The notes: generated by a model not told the origin, from the sequence alone. A stretch of DNA of 47,988 nt from Variovorax boronicumulans (GCF_019352895.1 NZ_JAAAFX010000014.1:274134-322121); one strand, 5' to 3'; shown: positions 22,854-32,013, counted from the stretch's first letter. Numbers and translations: made by a program.

Positions 22854-24164
22854 ATGTTCGCCACCCAAGTCTCCGCATGGCTCCAGCGCCGCGGCATCCA
22901 CTACGGATGGATCGTCGCCGCCATCACCTTCCTGACCATGCTGACCATGTCGGCGGCGCTGGGCCTGCCGGGCGCGATGCTGCAGCCGCTGACCAAGGAG
23001 TTCGGCTGGAGCACCGAGCAGATCTCGTCGGCGCTGGCGCTGCGCTTCGCGCTGTTCGGCCTGATGGGCCCCTTCGCCGCGGTGCTGATGGAACGCTACG
23101 GCCTGCGCGCGGTGATCTGCACCGGGCTCACGCTGGTCGGCCTGGGCATGGCGCTGGTCACCATGGCTTCGCAGCTGTGGCAGCTGTTCGTGCTCTGGAG
23201 CCTGCTGCTGGGCCTGGGCACCGGCATGACCGCGCTGGTGCTCGGCGCGGTGGTGGCCAACCGCTGGTTCGTGGCGCGCCGTGGCCTCGTCATCGGCATG
23301 CTCACCGCCAGTTCGGCCACCGGCCAGCTGGCCTTCCTGCCCTTCGCGGCCTGGATGATCGAGCACTGGGGCTGGCGCTCGGCCATCGTGCCGATCGTGA
23401 TCGGCAGCATCCTGATCGGCGTGCTCGCGCTGTGCCTGATGCGCAACCGGCCTTCGGACATCGGCCTGCTGCCCTACGGTGAGAAGCCCGGCACGCAGCC
23501 CGCGGCACCCGCCGTCGCTGCGCCCATGATGAACTTCGCCACGCCCTTCCGCGTGCTCAAGGAAGTCTCGACCAACCGCACCTTCTGGATCCTGGCCGGG
23601 ACCTTCTTCATCTGCGGCCTGAGCACCAACGGCCTGGTGCAGACCCATTTCATCTCGCTGTGCGGCGACTACGGCATGAGCGCCGTGCCCGCGGCCTCGG
23701 TGCTCGCGATGATGGGTGCCTTCGACTTCGTGGGCACCATCCTTTCGGGCTGGCTGTCGGACCGCTACGACAACCGCAAGCTGCTCTTCTGGTACTACGG
23801 CCTGCGCGGGCTCTCGCTGTTCTGGCTGCCGCATTCGGAGTTCACGATCTACGGCCTGGGCATCTTCGCGATGTTCTACGGCCTCGACTGGATCGCCACC
23901 GTGCCGCCGACCGTCAAGCTCGCGGGCGCCACCTTCGGCCCGGCCAAGGTCGGCCTGGTCTTCGGCTGGATCTTCGCCGCGCACCAGCTGGGCGCCGCCA
24001 CGGCCGCGTACGGCGCGGGCTTCGCGCGCACGCTGCTGCTGACCTACACCCCGGCCCTGTACGCCGCCGGTGCCGCCTGCCTGGTGGCCGCGGTGATCGT
24101 GCTGCTGATCCGCCGTCCCGCGGCCAAGACCGGTGCGGCCGTCCCGGCTGCGGCCCGTGCCTGA
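22854..24164 (+). CDS. MFS transporter
   Basis: A 436-residue major facilitator with about 12 predicted membrane helices. The N-terminus RRGIHYGWIVAAITFLTMLTM and LGLPGAMLQPLTKEFGW resemble the monocarboxylate/oxalate-formate antiporter-like clade common in Burkholderiales. The second half carries the motif-A-like loop SGWLSDRYDNRKLL. The cytoplasmic central loop is around residues 205-235 (Pro/Ala-rich). It would carry a small organic acid across the inner membrane by proton symport or antiport; the substrate is unknown. It follows the MarR gene by about 105 bases and precedes a MATE gene by 21 bases. Confidence 0.9.
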   Translation: MFATQVSAWLQRRGIHYGWIVAAITFLTMLTMSAALGLPGAMLQPLTKEFGWSTEQISSALALRFALFGLMGPFAAVLMERYGLRAVICTGLTLVGLGMALVTMASQLWQLFVLWSLLLGLGTGMTALVLGAVVANRWFVARRGLVIGMLTASSATGQLAFLPFAAWMIEHWGWRSAIVPIVIGSILIGVLALCLMRNRPSDIGLLPYGEKPGTQPAAPAVAAPMMNFATPFRVLKEVSTNRTFWILAGTFFICGLSTNGLVQTHFISLCGDYGMSAVPAASVLAMMGAFDFVGTILSGWLSDRYDNRKLLFWYYGLRGLSLFWLPHSEFTIYGLGIFAMFYGLDWIATVPPTVKLAGATFGPAKVGLVFGWIFAAHQLGAATAAYGAGFARTLLLTYTPALYAAGAACLVAAVIVLLIRRPAAKTGAAVPAAARA

Positions 24165-24185
24165 ACACCCGCGCCAGGAACTGCG

Positions 24186-25595
24186 ATGACCACCTCGGAC
24201 CTCGACCCCCGCACACGCCAGCTGCTCGAGGCGCCCATCGTGCCCACGCTGTTGCGTCTGGCCGCACCCAACGTGGTGGTGATGGTGGCGCAGGCCTCCG
24301 TCGGCCTGATCGAGACCTACTTCGTCGGCAAGCTCGGCACCGACGCACTGGCCGGCATGGCGCTGGTGTTTCCGATCGTGATGCTGATGCAGATGACCTC
24401 GGCCGGCGCCGTGGGCGGCGGCATCGCCTCGGCCATCGCGCGCGCCTTGGGCGCCAAGCGCATGGACGATGCGCGCGCGCTGGTGCTGCATGCCATCGCG
24501 GTGGCGCTGTGCTTCGGCGTGCTGTTCAGCGTGGTGTTGCTGTTCGGCGGGCGCTGGCTCTATGCGGAGATGGGCGGCAGCGGCGCCTCGCTGGAGGCGG
24601 CCATCACCTACTCGCACTGGGTGTTCGCGGGCGCAGTGCTGGTCTGGCTCTTCAACTCGCTGGCAGCCGTGATCCGCGGCACCGGCAACATGGCCGTGCC
24701 CGCCAACGTGACGGTGGCCGGCGTGGTGGTGCTGATCCCGCTGTCGCCGCTGCTGATCTTCGGCTGGGGCCCGGTGCCGGCCATGGGCATCGCGGGCGGC
24801 GCGATGGCGCTGCTGCTGTACTACCTGCTGGGCACCGCGGCACTGCTGCTCTACATGCGCTCGAAGCGCAGCCTGCTCAAACTCTCGTTCGCCGGCCTGC
24901 AGCTGCGCTGGCCGCTGTTCCGCGACATCCTGCGCGTGGGCCTGATCTCGGCCATCGCGACGGTCTGCGTCAACCTGTCGATCGGCGTCGCGACCGCATT
25001 GGCCGGCCAGTTCGGGCCCGGCGCCATCGCGGGCTACGGCACCGCCTCGCGCCTGGAGTACCTGCTGGTGCCGCTGGTCTTCGGGCTGGGCGCGCCGCTG
25101 CTGGCCATGGTCGGCACCTGCATCGGCGCCGGCCAGCGCGAGCGCGCGCTGCGTGCCAGCTGGATCGGCGTGGGCATGGCCTTCGCGCTGACCGAGACCA
25201 TCGGCCTGGCCGCGGCGCTGTTCCCGCGCCCCTGGCTGCTGCTGTTCGGCAACGACCCGGCCATGCTGGATGCCGGCACGCACTACCTGCGCGCGGTGGG
25301 GCCGTTCTACGGTTTCTTCGGCGTCGGCCTGGTGCTGTATTTCGCCTCGCAGGGGGCAGGGCGCCTCTACTGGCCGGTGATGGGCAACCTCGCGCGGCTC
25401 GCGGTCGCGGGCCTGGGCGGCTGGCTGGCGCTGCGCTGGAGCGGCCAGCTGAGCCATGTCTTCGTCGCCCAGGGCGTGGCCCTGGTGGTCTACGGCGTGA
25501 TCACGGCCGCCGCGATCGCCGGCGGCGCCTGGTTCGGCCGCGTGGGCTGGCCGCGCACGCCGAGTGCGCTGATGCAGCGGCTGCAAGGCGCGTAG
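24186..25595 (+). CDS. MATE family efflux transporter
   Basis: 469 residues with about 12 hydrophobic helices in two pseudo-repeats, each starting with a similar segment (PIVPTLLRLAAPNVVVMVAQASVGLIETYFVGKLGTDALAGM and FRDILRVGLISAIATVCVNLSIGVATALAGQFG). The pattern of Ala/Gly-rich helices and the LGTxALAGM motif are typical of NorM/DinF proteins. These export cationic drugs or toxic metabolites using H+ or Na+ gradients. Its place between an MFS gene and an SDR gene, behind MarR, suggests a detoxification operon. Substrate is unknown. Confidence 0.92.
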   Translation: MTTSDLDPRTRQLLEAPIVPTLLRLAAPNVVVMVAQASVGLIETYFVGKLGTDALAGMALVFPIVMLMQMTSAGAVGGGIASAIARALGAKRMDDARALVLHAIAVALCFGVLFSVVLLFGGRWLYAEMGGSGASLEAAITYSHWVFAGAVLVWLFNSLAAVIRGTGNMAVPANVTVAGVVVLIPLSPLLIFGWGPVPAMGIAGGAMALLLYYLLGTAALLLYMRSKRSLLKLSFAGLQLRWPLFRDILRVGLISAIATVCVNLSIGVATALAGQFGPGAIAGYGTASRLEYLLVPLVFGLGAPLLAMVGTCIGAGQRERALRASWIGVGMAFALTETIGLAAALFPRPWLLLFGNDPAMLDAGTHYLRAVGPFYGFFGVGLVLYFASQGAGRLYWPVMGNLARLAVAGLGGWLALRWSGQLSHVFVAQGVALVVYGVITAAAIAGGAWFGRVGWPRTPSALMQRLQGA

Positions 25596-25641
25596 GCGCG
25601 GTTCCTCATCTCTCCTTTTCTCCTCACCCCGAAAGCAATCC

Positions 25642-26337
25642 ATGAAGCTCCAAGATTCCGTCGTCTTCATCACCGGCGCCAACCGCGGCCTGGGCCTGGC
25701 CTTCGCACAGGCCGCGCTGGCCGCTGGCGCACGCAAGGTCTATGCGGCCGCCCGCAACCCGGCCAGCATCACGCTCCCGGGCGTGGTGCCGATCGCGCTC
25801 GACGTCACCGATGCGGCGCAGGTCGCGGCCGCGGTGCGCGCCTGCGGCGATGTCACGCTGCTGATCAACAACGCCGGCATCTCGCTGGGCGCCGACCTGC
25901 TGTCGCCGGGCTCGGTCGAGAAGGCGCGCGCCGAGTTCGAGACCAACTTCTTCGGCGTCTGGGCGCTGGCCGCGGCCTTCGCGCCGGTGCTCAAGGCCAA
26001 CGGCGGCGGGGCGATCGTCAACGTGCTGTCGGCACTGGCCTGGGCCACCTTCCCGAGCGTGGCGACCTACAGCACCTCCAAGGCCGCGGCCTGGTCGCTG
26101 AGCAACGGTTTGCGCAACGAACTGCGCGAGCAGGGCACGCAGGTGACCAGCCTGCACGTGGGCTACATGGACACCGACATGACCGACGGCATCGACGCCC
26201 CGAAGAGCGCACCGGCCGACGTGGCACGCGTCACGCTCGAAGGCGTGGAGGCCGGTTTGTTCGAGGTGCTGGCCGACGACGTGAGCCGCGGCGTCAAGGC
26301 CAGCCTGTCGAGCGCCACGCCGGCTTACGCGGGCTGA
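25642..26337 (+). CDS. SDR family oxidoreductase
   Basis: A 231-residue classical short-chain dehydrogenase. It shows the cofactor motif TGANRGLGLAFAQ (about residues 12-24), INNAGIS (NNAG at about 76-79), a Ser in VNVLSALAW, and the catalytic pair in YSTSKAA (YxxxK). All active-site elements are intact, unlike the SDR at 171-911. The Arg in GANRGLG and RNP after the second strand suggest NADP(H) preference. It is 46 bases after the MATE gene and likely co-transcribed; it may reduce a toxic carbonyl. The substrate is not evident. Confidence 0.93.
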   Translation: MKLQDSVVFITGANRGLGLAFAQAALAAGARKVYAAARNPASITLPGVVPIALDVTDAAQVAAAVRACGDVTLLINNAGISLGADLLSPGSVEKARAEFETNFFGVWALAAAFAPVLKANGGGAIVNVLSALAWATFPSVATYSTSKAAAWSLSNGLRNELREQGTQVTSLHVGYMDTDMTDGIDAPKSAPADVARVTLEGVEAGLFEVLADDVSRGVKASLSSATPAYAG

Positions 26338-26362
26338 GCGCGCGACAACGTCCCGATCGCCG

Positions 26363-26830
26363 TCAGAGCCCGAGTTCGCTCAACCCCGGATGGTCGTCGG
26401 GGCGGCGGCCCAGCGGCCAGTGGAACAGGCGCTGGGACTCGTCGATGGCCAGGTCGTTGATGCAGGCGAAGCGGCGCTTCATCAGGCCGTCGGGCGCGAA
26501 CTCCCAGTTCTCGTTGCCGTAGCTGCGGAACCACTGTCCCGAGGCGTCATGCGATTCGTAGGCGTAGCGCACCGCGATGCGGTTGCCCGCGAAGGCCCAC
26601 AGCTCCTTGATCAGCCGGTAGTCGAGTTCCCGCGCCCACTTCTGCTCGAGGAACGCGCGCGCGGCTTCGCGCCCCACGGGGAAGTCGGTGCGGTTGCGCC
26701 ACACGGTGTCTTCCGTGTAGGCCAGGCTGACGCGTGCGGCGTCACGGGTGTTCCAGCCGTCTTCGGCCAGGCGAACCTTCTGCACGGCCGTCTCGTGCGT
26801 GAAGGGCGGAAGGGGTGGGCGCGTGTCCAT
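26363..26830 (-). CDS. DUF1348 / NTF2-like family protein
   Basis: 155 residues from ATG 26830, preceded by AGGAG. The sequence (EDGWNTRDAARVSLAYTEDTVWRNR, then REAARAFLEQKWARELDYRLIKELWAFAGNRIAVRYAYE and SYGNENWEF) matches the DUF1348 family, a SnoaL/NTF2-like cone-barrel fold of small cytoplasmic proteins. Function is unknown; related folds act as isomerases or ligand-binding proteins. It is convergent with the SDR gene and about 110 bases downstream of a LysR gene on the same strand. Confidence 0.88.
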   Translation of the reverse strand: MDTRPPLPPFTHETAVQKVRLAEDGWNTRDAARVSLAYTEDTVWRNRTDFPVGREAARAFLEQKWARELDYRLIKELWAFAGNRIAVRYAYESHDASGQWFRSYGNENWEFAPDGLMKRRFACINDLAIDESQRLFHWPLGRRPDDHPGLSELGL

Positions 26831-26939
26831 GGCGGGGCTCCTGTGGATCGATGGGGCAGGGTGATCGATCCGAAGGCTAGCACCGGGCCTTGCGCTGCAG
26901 TGCTGCGGAATCGGCAATGCACTTTTCTTCGCCGCGGCC

Positions 26940-27839
26940 TCACTGCAGGTTCGGGTTCTGGCGCAGCGTTTCCACCGCCATGTCGATGAAGGCGCGCACC
27001 TTGCGCGTGGCATGCCGGCCTTCGCGGTGCACCACGTGGATGGGCAGCGCGGGGCGCTCGAAGTCCTCGAGCACCAGCTTCAGCGTGCCCTGCTGCAGCG
27101 CCTGCGCGATGTGGTACATCGGCAGCCGCGTGATGCCGAAGCCCGCGGTGGCGGCGTCGGCGGCCGACTCGTTGGTGTTGGTCGACAGGCGCGGCTGGAA
27201 GCGCACCTGCACCGGCTTGTCGCCCTCGAGGAAGCGCCACTCCAGCGTGGGCGACACGCCGGTGGCGGCCACGATCACGTGCGCGGCCAGGTCCTCGGGC
27301 CGCCGTGGCACGCCGTGGCGCGCCAGGTAGTCGGGCGAGGCGCAATGCACCTGCCGCACGCGGCCGACCCGCGTGGCCTGCAAGGACGAATCGGGCAGCG
27401 CGCCGATGCGCACCGCCACGTCGACGCCTTCGTCGACCAGGTTGACCACGCGATCGAGGAACCAGCACTGCATGTCGACTTCGGGGTACTGCCCGAGGTA
27501 GTGGCGCACGATGGGCGCCACATGGATGCGGCCGAAGTTCACCGGCGAGGTGATGGTCAGTTGCCCGCGCGGTGCGGCATGCGTGCCCGCGGCCGAGCTT
27601 TCCACCTCCTCGAGTTCGGCAAGCAGGCGCCGGCAGCCATCGGCATAGCCGGCACCGGTCTCGGTGAGCCGCACGAAGCGCGTGGTGCGCGTGAGCAGGC
27701 GCGTGCCCAGGCGCTCCTCGAGCTCGGTGACGGCACGCGTCACCACCGAGGGCGAGACGTTGAGCTTGCGCGCAGCGGAGGCGAAGCCGCCCGTGTCGAC
27801 CACGGCCAGGAAGGCCGACATGGCCTGTATGCGATCCAT
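26940..27839 (-). CDS. LysR family transcriptional regulator
   Basis: 299 residues from ATG 27839 (MDRIQAMSAFLAVVDTGGFASAARKLNVSPSVVTRAVTELEERLG), the usual LysR start and HTH (residues 5-62). The effector domain includes GQLTITSPVNFGRIHVAPIV, the family hallmark of this AaeR/CrgA-like group, then VDVAVRIGALPDSSLQATRVG and AGFGITRLPMYHIAQAL. It is divergent from a glutathione S-transferase gene 149 bases away, with a 19-base inverted repeat between. It likely activates or represses the GST and fusion oxidoreductase. Confidence 0.94.
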   Translation of the reverse strand: MDRIQAMSAFLAVVDTGGFASAARKLNVSPSVVTRAVTELEERLGTRLLTRTTRFVRLTETGAGYADGCRRLLAELEEVESSAAGTHAAPRGQLTITSPVNFGRIHVAPIVRHYLGQYPEVDMQCWFLDRVVNLVDEGVDVAVRIGALPDSSLQATRVGRVRQVHCASPDYLARHGVPRRPEDLAAHVIVAATGVSPTLEWRFLEGDKPVQVRFQPRLSTNTNESAADAATAGFGITRLPMYHIAQALQQGTLKLVLEDFERPALPIHVVHREGRHATRKVRAFIDMAVETLRQNPNLQ

Positions 27840-27879
27840 ACCCGGGTTCCTCCGCGCCAGCGTGTCGTTGTTCGTGAAT

Positions 27880-27898
27880 CGGCAAGAGTGACTTGCCG
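27880..27898. promoter_or_regulatory. Candidate LysR operator
   Basis: CGGCAAG, five bases, CTTGCCG: a perfect 7-bp inverted repeat in the LysR-GST divergent gap, 41 bases from the LysR start. It has the dyad shape of LysR recognition sites. Confidence 0.5.
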
Positions 27899-27987
27899 CA
27901 GACGGGGATTCTAGAGAGCGGCCGAAGAAAAGATCATTGCACCTAAGCCGGTGCCACCGGTCCTTTTCTCGAACCCTGGAGATCCCC

Positions 27988-28599
27988 ATGAAGCTCTACC
28001 ACCACCCGCTGTCCGGCCATTCTCATCGTGCCCGCCTGTTCCTGTCGCTGCTCGGCGTGCCGCACGAACTGGTCGAGGTCGACCTGGCCCAGCGTGCCCA
28101 CAAGGCGCCCGAGTACCTGCGCATCAACCCTTTCGGCCAGGTGCCCGCGCTCGACGACGCCGGCACCATCGTGACCGACTCGAACGCGATCATGGTCTAC
28201 CTCGCACGCAAGCTCGGCAAGACCGAATGGCTGCCCACCTCACCCCTCGCCGAGGCCCGCATCCAGAAGTGGCTCAGCGTGGCCGCCGGGCAGATCGCCT
28301 ACGGCCCGGCCGCGGCGCGGCTGATCACGGTCTTCGGCGCCGACTTCCGGTCCGAGGAGGTGATCCAGCGCGCGCACGGCGTGCTGGCGCTGATCGAGGC
28401 CCAGCTGTCGTCGCAGGCCTTCATCGCGGCCTCGCAGCCGACCATCGCCGACGTGGCGCTCTACAGCTACATCGCCCGCGCACCCGAAGGGTTTGTCGAT
28501 CTCTCGGCCTATCCCCAGGTGCGCGATTGGCTCGCGCGCATCGAGGCGCTGCCGGGCTTCGTCGACTTCCAGCGCACGCCGGCGGGGCTCGAGGCCTGA
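27988..28599 (+). CDS. Glutathione S-transferase family protein
   Basis: 203 residues from ATG 27988; the frame is open 51 bases further up but without a better start. The N-terminal thioredoxin-like domain has KLYHHPLSGHSHRARLFLSLLGVPHELVEVDL, then the cis-Pro/GSH site FGQVPALDDAGTIVTDSNAIMVYLARK. The C-terminal all-helical domain includes QPTIADVALYSYIARAPEG, the conserved N-capping/Asp motif. It conjugates or thiol-modifies small molecules in the cytoplasm. It is followed 22 bases later by the flavin/iron-sulfur fusion gene, pointing to shared regulation and possibly a shared detoxification role. Confidence 0.94.
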   Translation: MKLYHHPLSGHSHRARLFLSLLGVPHELVEVDLAQRAHKAPEYLRINPFGQVPALDDAGTIVTDSNAIMVYLARKLGKTEWLPTSPLAEARIQKWLSVAAGQIAYGPAAARLITVFGADFRSEEVIQRAHGVLALIEAQLSSQAFIAASQPTIADVALYSYIARAPEGFVDLSAYPQVRDWLARIEALPGFVDFQRTPAGLEA

Positions 28600-28621
28600 G
28601 CCTTCACGAAAGCGCACGGCC

Positions 28622-30676
28622 ATGTCGAACCCGTCCTCACCGCGTCTCGACTCGCCCTGGCATGCGGGCGAGCTCGCGATCCAGCAGAGCGTCGGCGTGG
28701 TCGAGCACATGGACCGGCCGGGCCGGCTCTATGTGCGCAGCTTCCTGCTCGACCAGCACCGTGCGTTCTATCCGCTGCTGCCCTCCATCGCGATCGGCGC
28801 GGTCGACCCCGCGGGCGATGTGTGGGCCACGATGCGGGCCGGCGAACCCGGCTTCCTGCAGGCGCCCGACCCGGGCACGCTGCATGTGCGTTCGCGGCGC
28901 GATGCCGCCGATCCGGCCGAGGCGGGCATGGAAGACGGCGATGCACTGGGCATGGTGGGCGTCGACCCGATGACGCGACGGCGCAACCGCGTCAACGGCA
29001 CGGTGCGGCGCGAGGGCACCGAAGGCTTCGACCTGGCCGTCACGCAGAGCTTCGGCAACTGCCCGCGCTACATCCAGAATCGCCGCTTCGCGCTGGTGCG
29101 CGATCCACAAGAGCCGGCCCGGCCACCGGCCGTGCATCTCGATGCCCTCGATGCGCGCGCACGGCAACTGATCACGGCCGCCGACACCTTCTACGTGGCC
29201 TCGTACGTGGTCCGCGAAGACGGCACGCGCCAGGTCGACGTGTCGCACCGCGGCGGCAAGCCCGGCTTCGTGCGCATCGGCGACGATGGCGTGCTCACCA
29301 TCCCGGACTTCAACGGCAACCTGTTCTTCATGACGCTGGGCAACCTGCTGCTCCATCCGAAGGCCGGCCTGCTGTTCGTCGATTCGGCCACGGGCGACAT
29401 GCTGCAGATGAGCGGCGACACCGAGCTGGTGCTCGACTCACCCGAGATTGCTGCCTTCGAAGGGGCCGAGCGCCTGTGGCGCTTCAGGCCGCGGCGCGTC
29501 GTGCATCGGCCCGAGGGACTGCCGCTGCGCTGGAGCTTCGAGCCCGACGGCGCGTCGCCCCATCTCGCGATGACCGGCGACTGGGCGCAGGCCGCGCAAC
29601 GCCGCGAGGCCGCGGCGCTGGCCGAGCGCTGGCGGCCCTTTCGCGTGGTGCGCACGGTGGACGAGAGCACGACGATCCGATCGCTGCATCTCGAACCGGC
29701 CGATGGCATCGCACGCATCCCGCACCAGGCCGGGCAGCACCTGCCGATCCGCGTCGCGCTGCCCGGCACCGATGCGCCGGTGCAGCGCAGCTACACGCTG
29801 TCGACCGCGCCGGCCGATGGCGCCTACCGCATCAGTGTCAAGCGCGAAGGCCGCGTGTCGCAGCACCTGCATGCGTTGAAGGAAGGCGATGTACTCGAAG
29901 TGCGCGCGCCCGCGGGCCGCTTCACGCTCGATGCGGCGCAGCGCCGGACGGCCGTGCTGCTGGCCGCGGGCGTCGGCATCACGCCCCTGCTCGCGATGCT
30001 GCGGCACGTGGTGCACGAGGGCGCACGCACGCGCACGCTGCGGCCGACCTGGCTGTTCCAGTCGGCGCGTACCGCGGGCGAGCGCGCTTTCGATGCGGAG
30101 ATCGCCGCGCTCGTGCAGGCCGGGAAGGGCGGCCTGCACTGGGTCCGCGTGCTGAGCGCGCCGCAGGATGCAAAGGCGGGGCCGGACTTCGATGTCGAAG
30201 GCCGCATCGACATGGCGCTGCTCCAGGCCACGCTGCCCTTCGGCGACCACGACTTCTACCTGTGCGGCCCGCCAGCGTTCATGCAGTCGGTCTACGACGG
30301 CCTGCGCGGCCTCGGCGTGGCGGATGCGCGCATCCATGCCGAAGTCTTCGGGCCCGCGTCGCTGCGTCGCAGCGGAAGCGAAGCGCCGGCGGTACCCGCG
30401 GCCACGCAGCCGGTGCGCCTGGTCTTCGCCAGCTCTGGCAAGGAGGCGCGATGGAAGCCGGGCGACGGGTCTCTGCTGGAAGTGGCCGAAGCGCGCGGCC
30501 TGTCGCCGGCCTTCGGTTGCCGCGGCGGCAGCTGCGGCAGCTGCAGCACGCGCGTGCTGCAGGGCGCGGTCAGCTATGCGACGCCGCCGTCCTTCGCGGT
30601 GGAGGAGGGCGCCGCGCTGATCTGCTGCGCCGTGCCGGCGGCGTCTTCAGGCGAGGCCTTGCACCTCGCGCTGTGA
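28622..30676 (+). CDS. PNPOx-like / ferredoxin reductase / 2Fe-2S ferredoxin fusion oxidoreductase
   Basis: 684 residues in three parts. Residues about 35-330 are a pyridoxamine-phosphate-oxidase-like flavin split barrel (ADTFYVASYVV, DVSHRGGKPGFVRI, DFNGNLFFMTLGNLL). Residues about 360-590 are a ferredoxin-NADP reductase unit with FAD motif RSYTLS, nucleotide-binding LLAAGVGITPLLAML and FYLCGPPAFM. The C-terminus is a plant-type 2Fe-2S ferredoxin with Cys633, Cys638, Cys641 and Cys668 or 669. Electrons would flow from NAD(P)H to FAD and the cluster, and on to the barrel domain or a partner. ATG 28622 fits the domain start; upstream codons overlap the GST gene. Substrate is unknown. Confidence 0.92.
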   Translation: MSNPSSPRLDSPWHAGELAIQQSVGVVEHMDRPGRLYVRSFLLDQHRAFYPLLPSIAIGAVDPAGDVWATMRAGEPGFLQAPDPGTLHVRSRRDAADPAEAGMEDGDALGMVGVDPMTRRRNRVNGTVRREGTEGFDLAVTQSFGNCPRYIQNRRFALVRDPQEPARPPAVHLDALDARARQLITAADTFYVASYVVREDGTRQVDVSHRGGKPGFVRIGDDGVLTIPDFNGNLFFMTLGNLLLHPKAGLLFVDSATGDMLQMSGDTELVLDSPEIAAFEGAERLWRFRPRRVVHRPEGLPLRWSFEPDGASPHLAMTGDWAQAAQRREAAALAERWRPFRVVRTVDESTTIRSLHLEPADGIARIPHQAGQHLPIRVALPGTDAPVQRSYTLSTAPADGAYRISVKREGRVSQHLHALKEGDVLEVRAPAGRFTLDAAQRRTAVLLAAGVGITPLLAMLRHVVHEGARTRTLRPTWLFQSARTAGERAFDAEIAALVQAGKGGLHWVRVLSAPQDAKAGPDFDVEGRIDMALLQATLPFGDHDFYLCGPPAFMQSVYDGLRGLGVADARIHAEVFGPASLRRSGSEAPAVPAATQPVRLVFASSGKEARWKPGDGSLLEVAEARGLSPAFGCRGGSCGSCSTRVLQGAVSYATPPSFAVEEGAALICCAVPAASSGEALHLAL

Positions 30677-30686
30677 GCGGCAGGGC

Positions 30687-31196
30687 TCAGTACGCGCCCA
30701 TGTAGTCGCGCTTGCCGACCTCGACGCCGTTGTGGCGCAGGATCGCATAGGTGGTCGTCACATGGAAGAAGAACTGCGGCAGGCCGTAGTGCAGCAGGTA
30801 GGCACTGGCCGAGAGCTTCTTCTCCTTGGGCGTGCCGGGGCGCAGCACGATCTCCAGCGATTCGCTGGCCGCGAACTGCTCGGGCGTGAAGCTGTCCAGA
30901 TGGTCCTTGGCCTTGGCGATCAGCGCCTGCAGGTCGGCGAAGCTGGTCTCGGTGTCGGGCCACGAGGGCACGGGCGCACCGGCCAGGCGCGAGCCGATGC
31001 CCTTGGCGAAATCCGCCGCGATCTGCACCTGGCGAACGAGCGGAAACATGTCGGGAAACAGGCGCGCCTGCAGCAGGGCATTGGGTTCGATCTTCTTGTC
31101 CGTGGCATGGGCTTCGGCCTTCGCGAGCACATCGGACAAGGCGCTGAGCATCTGCTTGAGGACGGGAATGCTGGCGCTGTAGAGGGGGCTGGTCAT
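30687..31196 (-). CDS. DUF1993 family protein
   Basis: 169 residues from ATG 31196. The sequence MTSPLYSASIPVLKQMLSALSDVLAKAEAHATDKKIEPNALLQARLFPDMFPLVRQVQIAADFAKG is characteristic of DUF1993, a four-helix DinB-like bundle. The C-terminal half has LLHYGLPQFFFHVTTTYAILRHNGVEVGKRDYMG. Conserved His residues could bind metal as in DinB-like proteins, but the function is unknown. It is convergent with the fusion oxidoreductase gene and stands apart from the sugar-acid genes 85 bases upstream. Confidence 0.9.
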   Translation of the reverse strand: MTSPLYSASIPVLKQMLSALSDVLAKAEAHATDKKIEPNALLQARLFPDMFPLVRQVQIAADFAKGIGSRLAGAPVPSWPDTETSFADLQALIAKAKDHLDSFTPEQFAASESLEIVLRPGTPKEKKLSASAYLLHYGLPQFFFHVTTTYAILRHNGVEVGKRDYMGAY

Positions 31197-31281
31197 GGGT
31201 GGGTTCTTTTCCTGGAGAGCCCGGCAGGTCGCTCGGGCGCGTGCATGGTACGGCACGGCCCGTGTCGGTGCGGTGCAAGGG

Positions 31282-32013
31282 CTAAGGCAGCAACCGGCGC
31301 AACGCCTCGAAGAACAGGTCGGACTGCTCGCGCTCGCCCTGCACCTGGGCCGCCACGCGCGCCGCCAGCGCGGGATCGACGGGCGCCAGCGGCCGGCCAG
31401 TCGACTGCGCGATCACCTGGTGCAGGCAGGCGCGCTCGAGGTAGTAGAGGTCGTCGTAGGCATGGGCGATGGTGCCGCCAGCGACGATCACGCCATGGTT
31501 GGCCAGGAAGGCCACGTCCTTGCCGGCGGCCATGGTGCGCGCGATGCGCTCGCCCTCGGCATCGTCGAGCGCCAGGCCGTTGTACTGCGCGTCGATCGCG
31601 ATCCGGCCCATGTAGCGCATCGCGTTCTGGCTCAGCGTCGGGTCGAGCGCGCGGTCGGCCGTGAGCGTGAGCGCGGTGGCGTAGGGCATGTGGCAATGCA
31701 GCACCACCGCATGGCCCGTGAGGCGGTGCACCGCGCCGTGGATGAACAGGGCGGTCGGCTCGACGCGGTGGCGTCCGGCCAGTACTTCGCCGTGCAGGTC
31801 GATGAGCACGATGTCGTCGGGCCGCACCTCGCTCCAGTGCAGGCCGCGCGGGTTGATCAGGTAGCGGTCGACGGTCCCGGGCAGCGCCACGCTGAAATGG
31901 TTGCACACGCCTTCTGACAGGCCATGGTGCGCGGCGGCGCGCAGCGCGAGCGCGAGGTCTTCGCGCAGCTGGCGCACCTGCGGGCTTTGGTATTGGGCGT
32001 CGGCGTTCTGCAT
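31282..32013 (-). CDS. Class II aldolase/adducin family protein
   Basis: 243 residues from ATG 32013. The zinc-binding pattern of the family is visible: HCH at 106-108 (VVLHCHMPYA) and His184 in GGTIAHAYDDLYYLERA, with His173 in ANHGVIV. The usual catalytic Glu (SSE in fuculose-phosphate aldolase) is Ala88 in EPTALFIH, so it may be the non-aldolase branch seen in many Proteobacteria. It is the third gene of a reverse-strand operon after dgoK and dgoA, 11 bases downstream of dgoA. It may act on a sugar-acid or hydroxy-acid related to that pathway. Confidence 0.88.
   Translation of the reverse strand: MQNADAQYQSPQVRQLREDLALALRAAAHHGLSEGVCNHFSVALPGTVDRYLINPRGLHWSEVRPDDIVLIDLHGEVLAGRHRVEPTALFIHGAVHRLTGHAVVLHCHMPYATALTLTADRALDPTLSQNAMRYMGRIAIDAQYNGLALDDAEGERIARTMAAGKDVAFLANHGVIVAGGTIAHAYDDLYYLERACLHQVIAQSTGRPLAPVDPALAARVAAQVQGEREQSDLFFEALRRLLP

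Noticed and set aside
22578..25736. Open frame of over 1,000 codons on the reverse strand
   Set aside because: It is antisense to the MarR, MFS and MATE genes, which have clear motifs. Composition is Arg/Ala/Gly/His-rich as expected of a shadow frame.
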